NCBI GenBank assembly: GCA_025450555.1
Contig: JANWHF010000055.1
Span: 1 to 11,344 of the forward strand
From: Tepidisphaeraceae bacterium
GTDB lineage: Bacteria; Planctomycetota; Phycisphaerae; Tepidisphaerales; Tepidisphaeraceae
DNA: 11,344 nucleotides
Direction of reading: 5' to 3'
Positions 7,250 to 11,344 of this stretch are shown here, piece after piece (position 1 is the stretch's first letter; each line of letters starts with the position of its first letter). Both the position numbers and the translations under genes were made by a program. The notes below the pieces were generated by a model. That model had not been told where the DNA came from. It made no database searches and saw only the letters and a program-made list of their open reading frames with translations.

Positions 7250-9193
7250 CTACGGTGAATCCGATACAACGCGGAATCCGACGTTGTAACCACCGCGGCT
7301 TCCAGGCCCGCCGTCCAGGCGAGAGGCCGAGCGCAGAAAGATCGGATCGATGCCCCACGACCCGCCGCGCAGGACGTGCGACGCTTTTGGATCGGGCGCG
7401 GGACCCTTCGGGTCGGTAACGGTGTCGTTTGGATAGTCTGCGAAGACGTCGGAACACCATTGCCAGACGTTGCCGTGCATGTCGTACAGGCCCCACTTGT
7501 TTGGCGGGAATGAGCCAACGGGCATCGTCTTCCACCGGCGTTCCCCTTTGACGCCGGCGCCGTAGACCGCGAAACCATCGTAATTTGCCTGATCCGAGCT
7601 GATCGTGTCTCCCGTGTTGAAAGTCGTCGTCGTGCCGGCCCGGCAGGCGTATTCCCACTCCGCCTCGGTCGGCAATCGGTAGGTCTTGTGATCCCGTTTG
7701 CTCAGCCAGGCGATGAATGCGGCTCCGTCGCTCCAACTCACGTTGACCACCGGGCAGGTTTCCTCCTGCTCGAAGACCTTGTTGTGCTGCCAGGTGTTTT
7801 CGTCGTTGGCCTTCTCGGCATCGGTCTTAAAATTCGTCTCCGCGACAAAAATCGCAAATTGGGCGCGCGTCACGTCCTTGGTTGCCATATAAAATGGTTT
7901 GGTCAGTTTCACCGCGTGCTGCGTTTCGCTCTTACCACGGCCGGCTTCGCTTTCCGGACTCCCCATGACGAACATGCCCGGCTCGATGCGGGCGAAATTC
8001 ATCCCCAGCGCCACCTGCTTCGTGATGTCCTTCGGGGGCGCAGTGGATGGCGATTCATCTGCCGGCAGCGGTCGATCGCCAAGTTTCACATTGGCCTCGA
8101 AGTCCTTCAGGCTGCGCAGGAGATAACCCTCAAAAGCGCCGTTCAAATCGCTGCTCCCCACAACTCTCGATCGATGGTATGAGAAAATGCCCGCCTGCTT
8201 GCGCACCAGTCGGCCGTTGAAGTTGAAGACGAGATTGGATTCCCTCAATTCGATGTCGTCGAACATGACGATATAATCCGGCCAACTAAATGCCGTCTTA
8301 TTCGCCAGGGCGCAAGCAAAATAATGGTAGATCTGAAGGACGGGGGGGTTTGCCGGCTTGACCCAGTTGAAACCCTCACACTCCGATCGCCAGAGCTTCT
8401 TCCATAACGGGTCCTCGTCCAATCCCACGATGTTCATTTCAGAATTGAGCTTCAGTTCGGGCGCGGTATCCAGCCCGTCGATGGTTCGCTTTTCGATCTT
8501 CGGATCGGACCTGATGAACGCGTCGTACGCATCGTTGATGCTGGCCTTCTGTTGATCGCTCCAATTGTCTGCCGGCCAGGGGGCGGGGGCGGCCGCAGGT
8601 CCGGGCGTCATGAAGAATTTCATCCGTTCGGTCAGGTTGAGCTGCACCTTCTGTTTGAGTTCTGCCGCGATGTCATGACCAAAAAGCTGTTTACGAGGGC
8701 CCGTTTCCTCTTCAAGGGTGATGACGTTGGCCGAGTGCGACGGCGAAGCCACCACAAAATGGAACTTGCCATTCCGCAGCGCCGTGGCTCGAACGAGAAA
8801 CGCCATCTCGCAATAAATGAGGTGGCAGTGGTAAATGCCTACCGTTGTGGTGTGATCGGTATAGGTGATGGTCTGTTTGATGTCGCCGGGAGCGTCTTCG
8901 ACCGTCACGTACAGCGTCACCGGCGCTTGGTCGCGCACCTTGATTTCATAGGGAGCCAGGAGATCCGCCACGCGCCTGCGCAATTCATCTGCCGGAATGA
9001 TCGTGGCGACCCACGGATCAAGGTTCAGGACAAGCCTCACCTCTTTGACTTCCTTGAGAAAATCATCCCCGGAGATGTACCGGGCATCACAAAAGCTGCC
9101 GCCGTCGGCCCATGCCATACGCGGTGGTAATCCGAGGCAAAGACAGAAGCAAATGACTAGTGCCGCGCGTCGCACGAGAAGGGCTGTTGCCAT
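7250..9193 (-). CDS. Exported protein with C-terminal FGE-sulfatase (SUMF1-like) domain lacking catalytic cysteines
   Basis: A 647-residue protein starting with a signal peptide (MATALLVRRAALVICFCLCL, likely cleavage near AWA-DGG at 29-30). Residues about 40-195 form an unrecognised domain with a cysteine/histidine cluster, IYHCHLIYCEM (120-130). After a Pro/Ala linker (about 197-208), residues 210-370 form a second unrecognised region. The C-terminal domain (about 395-645) is a formylglycine-generating-enzyme type fold: IEPGMFVMGS (403-412), RLPTEAEWEYACRAGT (506-521), WGLYDMHGNVWQWCSD (567-582), RGGSW (609-613) and GFRV (639-642). In true FGEs two copper-binding cysteines follow RGGS; here that stretch (613-638) contains none, so sulfatase activation is unlikely. 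A ligand-binding, structural or other non-FGE role in the periplasm is more plausible. The ATG is preceded by GAGGAG very close to the start. Read after the 9289-9726 gene. Confidence 0.85.
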   Translation of the reverse strand: MATALLVRRAALVICFCLCLGLPPRMAWADGGSFCDARYISGDDFLKEVKEVRLVLNLDPWVATIIPADELRRRVADLLAPYEIKVRDQAPVTLYVTVEDAPGDIKQTITYTDHTTTVGIYHCHLIYCEMAFLVRATALRNGKFHFVVASPSHSANVITLEEETGPRKQLFGHDIAAELKQKVQLNLTERMKFFMTPGPAAAPAPWPADNWSDQQKASINDAYDAFIRSDPKIEKRTIDGLDTAPELKLNSEMNIVGLDEDPLWKKLWRSECEGFNWVKPANPPVLQIYHYFACALANKTAFSWPDYIVMFDDIELRESNLVFNFNGRLVRKQAGIFSYHRSRVVGSSDLNGAFEGYLLRSLKDFEANVKLGDRPLPADESPSTAPPKDITKQVALGMNFARIEPGMFVMGSPESEAGRGKSETQHAVKLTKPFYMATKDVTRAQFAIFVAETNFKTDAEKANDENTWQHNKVFEQEETCPVVNVSWSDGAAFIAWLSKRDHKTYRLPTEAEWEYACRAGTTTTFNTGDTISSDQANYDGFAVYGAGVKGERRWKTMPVGSFPPNKWGLYDMHGNVWQWCSDVFADYPNDTVTDPKGPAPDPKASHVLRGGSWGIDPIFLRSASRLDGGPGSRGGYNVGFRVVSDSP

Positions 9194-9263
9194 GGCTCCT
9201 CTTCAATTCTGTATGTGCTACCCATCGTTGCCAAAAGAATGGACGTGATCGGTCCTGTGCAGC

Positions 9264-9292
9264 AGGATAGCTTTATCGATTTTTGCGATCAA
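9264..9292 (-). promoter_or_regulatory. Candidate promoter for the FGE-like gene
   Basis: On the minus strand TTGATC (9292-9287) is followed after 17 bp by TATCCT (9269-9264), each a 4/6 match to sigma70 boxes. It would start transcription near 9257, about 65 nt before the ATG at 9193. The -35 overlaps the stop codon of the upstream gene. The chance-match risk is appreciable. Confidence 0.3.
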
Positions 9293-9726
9293 TCAGAAAT
9301 CCCGGCAGCCACGGGCCGGGCAGCCCGCCGGAACTTCGCATACAGCGTCGGATTGAGCATCTGCTTGACCTGGCCGAATGGGCGAATGCCGGGCCAGATT
9401 CGGCGCATGGCAGCCAAGTCGAGCGGGTCAAATGTTCGGATCGAACTGGGGTCAAAATGCAGTCGGCCGCGCCGGCCGGCGCGCGGCGATTTGAATTTCT
9501 CATCCCCCAGCAGCACGGCACTGGCGATGATCCGCGCCTGAAATTGAAAAAGCACCACCGTTCCCGCCGGCGAGTTGAGCCCCGCCGAGCGGTACGAAAA
9601 CACGCCGTCAGCCTTCGGCAGATCGCGCCCAAAGCAATCCGCCTGCACCTGCGCGATGCTCTTCCCGCGAAAGCCAGGGATTTTGTCGCTCATCGGCCAA
9701 ATCCGCACCGCCGGGATTGAGTTCAT
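9289..9726 (-). CDS. Conserved-looking hypothetical protein, possibly PUA/EVE-like fold
   Basis: A 145-residue soluble protein without signal peptide or membrane segment. The central part AGTVVLFQFQARIIASAVLL (54-73) reads like adjacent beta strands. It is followed by LHFDPSSIRTFDPLDLAAM (88-106) and a helical stretch, IWPGIRPFGQVKQMLNP (109-125). This pattern of a strand with 'KIIASA', then 'FDP-SI-FDP', then 'IWP-F-Q-KQ-L' resembles small uncharacterised proteins that I associate with PUA/EVE-like folds, which bind modified bases or RNA. That link is from memory and is weak. The start is ATG at 9726; Met12 (MSDKIPGF) is an alternative, and neither has a strong ribosome-binding site. The gene lies 95 bp upstream of the FGE-like gene on the same strand. 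Overlapping ORFs on the plus strand show no recognisable protein pattern. Confidence 0.6.
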   Translation of the reverse strand: MNSIPAVRIWPMSDKIPGFRGKSIAQVQADCFGRDLPKADGVFSYRSAGLNSPAGTVVLFQFQARIIASAVLLGDEKFKSPRAGRRGRLHFDPSSIRTFDPLDLAAMRRIWPGIRPFGQVKQMLNPTLYAKFRRAARPVAAGISD

Positions 9727-9738
9727 TCTGGAAATTAG

Positions 9739-9759
9739 AAACTGGAGACTGGAAACTGG
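9739..9759. repeat. Three tandem 7-bp repeats
   Basis: AAACTGG, AGACTGG, AAACTGG follow one another without gaps just upstream of the 9289-9726 gene. Short and possibly incidental, but it marks the start of the repeat-rich intergenic region. Confidence 0.45.
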
Positions 9760-9768
9760 AAAGAGAAG

Positions 9769-9800
9769 CTCACCGCGGAGGACCCCGAGGCACGCGGAGG
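9769..9800 (+). repeat. CACCGCGGAGG-type dispersed repeat, copy A
   Basis: CACCGCGGAGGACC...GGCACGCGGAGG aligns with the reverse complement of 10198-10230 at about 26 of 30 positions, and more loosely with 10078-10108. Three copies lie within 460 bp, all between genes. Confidence 0.65.
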
Positions 9801-9832
9801 CGGAAGAACAAAATAGTAAATGGTGAATTCTG

Positions 9833-9876
9833 AATTGAGAATTGAATTCACAATTTGGAATTCACTATTCTCAATT
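9833..9876. repeat. AT-rich long inverted repeat
   Basis: AATTGAGAAT (9833-9842) pairs perfectly with ATTCTCAATT (9867-9876). Inside it, TGAATTC (9843-9849) pairs with GAATTCA (9858-9864), leaving an 8-nt loop and a 2-nt bulge. This gives a 17-bp stem. GTGAATTC (9823-9830) with GAATTCAC (9844-9851) offers an alternative fold. The segment is strikingly AT-rich beside GC-rich surroundings. Confidence 0.7.
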
Positions 9877-9894
9877 TTCCGGGGGCTTCCGTAT

Positions 9895-9938
9895 TTCTCC
9901 CGCCCCCGGTACGCCGGGGGAGGGCCGGGGAGGGGGTC
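9895..9938 (+). repeat. GC-rich dispersed repeat, copy 3
   Basis: CCCCCGGTACGCCGGGGG (9903-9920) is followed by AGGGCCGGGGAGGGGG. The 20-mer at 9916-9935 is identical to that at 1951-1970. It is the third copy of the family found in the 1865-2260 intergenic region. Confidence 0.7.
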
Positions 9939-10077
9939 GTGTTTTCACAATACGCGGAAGGAGGATGATTCACCGTCGCCGACTGTCTCACGCCCCTGCG
10001 ACAATTTGCTCGCCGCGATCAAATTGATCTACCGATAGCCAGCCGCAAAAATCGAGCAATCAGTTCTAATTCGGATT

Positions 10078-10230
10078 ATTCACCGCGGAGCGCAGAGGTA
10101 CGATGAGGAAAAAGAAAAATTGGCCACCGATAAACACCGATTAGCACCGATCAGAGCGCATTGGTGATCATCGGTGCCCCATCGGTGGCTACTAATTCCT
10201 CCGCGTTCCTCTGCGTCCTCTGCGGTGAAT
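10078..10230. repeat. Nested inverted-repeat cassette
   Basis: The outer arms are copy B (10078-10108, ATTCACCGCGGAG...) and its inverted partner copy C (10198-10230, ...CTCTGCGGTGAAT). The inner arms are GCCACCGAT (10123-10131) and ATCGGTGGC (10181-10189). The left inner arm continues as three 10-bp units of the form NCACCGATNA (10124-10153), and the right arm contains two ATCGGTG copies. A transcript could fold into one long stem of about 150 nt. It ends about 30 bp before the monooxygenase start. Confidence 0.7.
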
Positions 10231-10259
10231 ATGAATTTTTCGCGATAAAAAACCATGTA

Positions 10260-11344
10260 ATGAGATTTCGCATCGTGACCGCGTCGCGCCCGCAAACATC
10301 GCAGCCTCAATCCGACTCCGCCACCTGCTGCATCGTCGGCGGCGGCCCCGCGGGCATCATGCTCGGCTTTCTGCTGGCCCGCGCGGGCGTCGATGTTTTG
10401 GTCCTCGAGAAGCACAAAGACTTCTTCCGCATTTCCGCGGCGACACCATTCATCCCTCCACCCTCCAAATCATGCACGAGCTTGGCCTGCTCGATGAACT
10501 GCTCCAACTCCCGCATCAGAAAATGACCGAGGGCACCGCCCATTTCGGCCCAAAGGTGCTCCGCATGGCGGACTTCACGCATCTGCCCAGCCGATGCAAA
10601 TTCATCGCGTTCATGCCGCAGTGGGATTTTCTCGATTTCCTCGCCAGCCGGGCGCGAAAATTTCCGACATTTAGCCTTCGCACGGAAACACAAGTCACCG
10701 ATCTTCTTTTCGATGCCGATCGTGTCGTCGGTATCAAAGCAAGTACGCCGGACGGTCCTCTTGAAGTACGCGCCAAGCTGGTCGTCGGCGCCGATGGGCG
10801 CTCATCCATCGTGCGCGCCAGCGCCGGCCTGGAGGTGATCGACTCTGGCTCGCCGATCGACGTGCTTTGGTTTCGCGTCACCCGCCAGCCCACTGACCCG
10901 CCCGCCGCCGGCGGCTCCTATTACATCAGTGCCGGGCAGTTCATGGTTTTGATCAACCGTGATGCCTACTGGCAATGTGCCTACGTGATCCGCAAAGGCT
11001 CTTTCCCGCAACAGCAGCGGCGGGGCGTTGAAGCCTTCCGCCGGGATGTGGCGCGGTGTGTGCCGTTCCTCGCGGGCCGCACCGATCAGATCAAGGATTG
11101 GGATGATGTGAAACTGCTGAGCGTGAAGGTCGATCATCTGCGGACCTGGCATCGCGATGGCCTGCTGTGCATCGGCGACGCCGCCCACGCGATGTCGCCC
11201 ATCGCCGGCGTCGGCATCAACCTGGCCATCCAGGATGCCGTCGCCGCGGCCAACCTGCTCGCCCCCGAGCTGCTTGCAAAATCCCCGCAGCTCAAACGTG
11301 AAACGCTCGCCTCGCTTCAAAAGCGCCGCCAGCCCCCGGCCCGC
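10260..11344 (+). pseudogene. FAD-dependent monooxygenase (UbiH/PHBH type), frameshifted and 3' partial
   Basis: Flavoprotein of the COG0654 aromatic-ring hydroxylase group, expected to use NAD(P)H and O2. The first frame (ATG at 10260) gives CCIVGGGPAGIMLGFLLARA (23-42), the FAD-binding GxGxxG, then VLVLEKHKDFFR (46-57). It then turns to nonsense and stops at 10526. From 10433 the +2-shifted frame resumes family sequence, FRGDTIHPSTLQIMHELGLL, and stays open to the right edge. It contains AFMPQWDFLDFL, the DG motif LVVGADGRSSIVR, WQCAYVIRKG and the GD motif GDAAHAMSPIAGVGINLAIQ (11176-11235). Relatives read R-DFRGDT-HPST; restoring one G between 10430 and 10431 (CGC-GAT-TTC) repairs it exactly. 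It is therefore either a recent inactivating deletion or a sequencing error. The start has no clear ribosome-binding site, and GTG at 10275 is an alternative. The final LQKRRQPPAR suggests only a short C-terminal part lies outside. Confidence 0.85.

Larger units (their letters stand above)
9727..10259. other. Repeat-packed intergenic region, no gene seen
   Basis: About 530 bp between the divergent hypothetical gene and the monooxygenase gene. It holds a 7-bp tandem repeat, copies of two dispersed repeat families, an AT-rich inverted repeat and a nested palindromic cassette. No ORF here has protein-like features. The stretch 9940-10077 shows nothing I can identify. Confidence 0.65.

Noticed and set aside
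8552..9130. Plus-strand ORF of 192 codons opposite the N-terminal half of the FGE-like gene
   Set aside because: The minus-strand frame is continuous from signal peptide to FGE domain; the opposite frame has no motif and no plausible start signal.
7250..9193. A true sulfatase-activating formylglycine-generating enzyme
   Set aside because: The two cysteines needed after RGGS are absent and no sulfatase gene lies in the window.
10124..10189. CRISPR-like array suggested by repeated CACCGAT words
   Set aside because: The period is only 10 bp, there are no spacers, the copies invert half way, and no cas genes are present.

Overview
The window looks like chromosomal DNA from a GC-rich bacterium, most likely a member of the Planctomycetota (inference). 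The reasons are a secreted protein with a formylglycine-generating-enzyme (FGE/SUMF1) type domain, a TMTC-like multi-pass membrane protein with a TPR-like tail, mixed ATG/GTG/TTG starts with weak Shine-Dalgarno sites, loosely packed genes on both strands, and several families of intergenic repeats. There is no ribosomal RNA, prophage module, transposase or CRISPR array. No neighbouring genes form an obvious shared pathway.

Layout, left to right. 1-851 (+): 3' part of an ADP-ribosylglycohydrolase (DraG family) that begins outside the window. 893-1029: a two-arm inverted repeat. 1088-1864 (-): alpha/beta hydrolase with an intact catalytic triad. 1865-2260: intergenic DNA with two inverted copies of a GC-rich repeat. 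2261-2335 (-): tRNA-Pro(UGG) with a recognisable promoter. 2621-4270 (+): large TMTC-like membrane protein. 4296-5057 (-): BRO-N/antirepressor-like protein, convergent with the previous gene. 5058-5398: intergenic DNA with a purine tract, a GC hairpin and a perfect 14-bp palindrome. 5399-7219 (+): acyl-CoA dehydrogenase with a long C-terminal domain. 7250-9193 (-): exported protein with two unrecognised N-terminal regions and an FGE-sulfatase-like C-terminal domain that lacks the catalytic cysteines. 9289-9726 (-): small conserved-looking hypothetical protein just upstream. 9727-10259: a repeat-packed intergenic region. 10260-11344 (+): FAD-dependent monooxygenase of the UbiH/PHBH type, broken by an apparent one-base deletion and running off the right edge.

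The genes look like independent housekeeping, metabolic or accessory functions. The only plausible co-transcribed pair is 9289-9726 with 7250-9193 (same strand, about 95 bp apart), and a candidate promoter in the gap weakens even that link. The most unusual material is the cysteine-less FGE-like exported protein, the nested repeats at 9727-10259, and the frameshift in the monooxygenase. I do not see a clear, complete new defence or mobile system.
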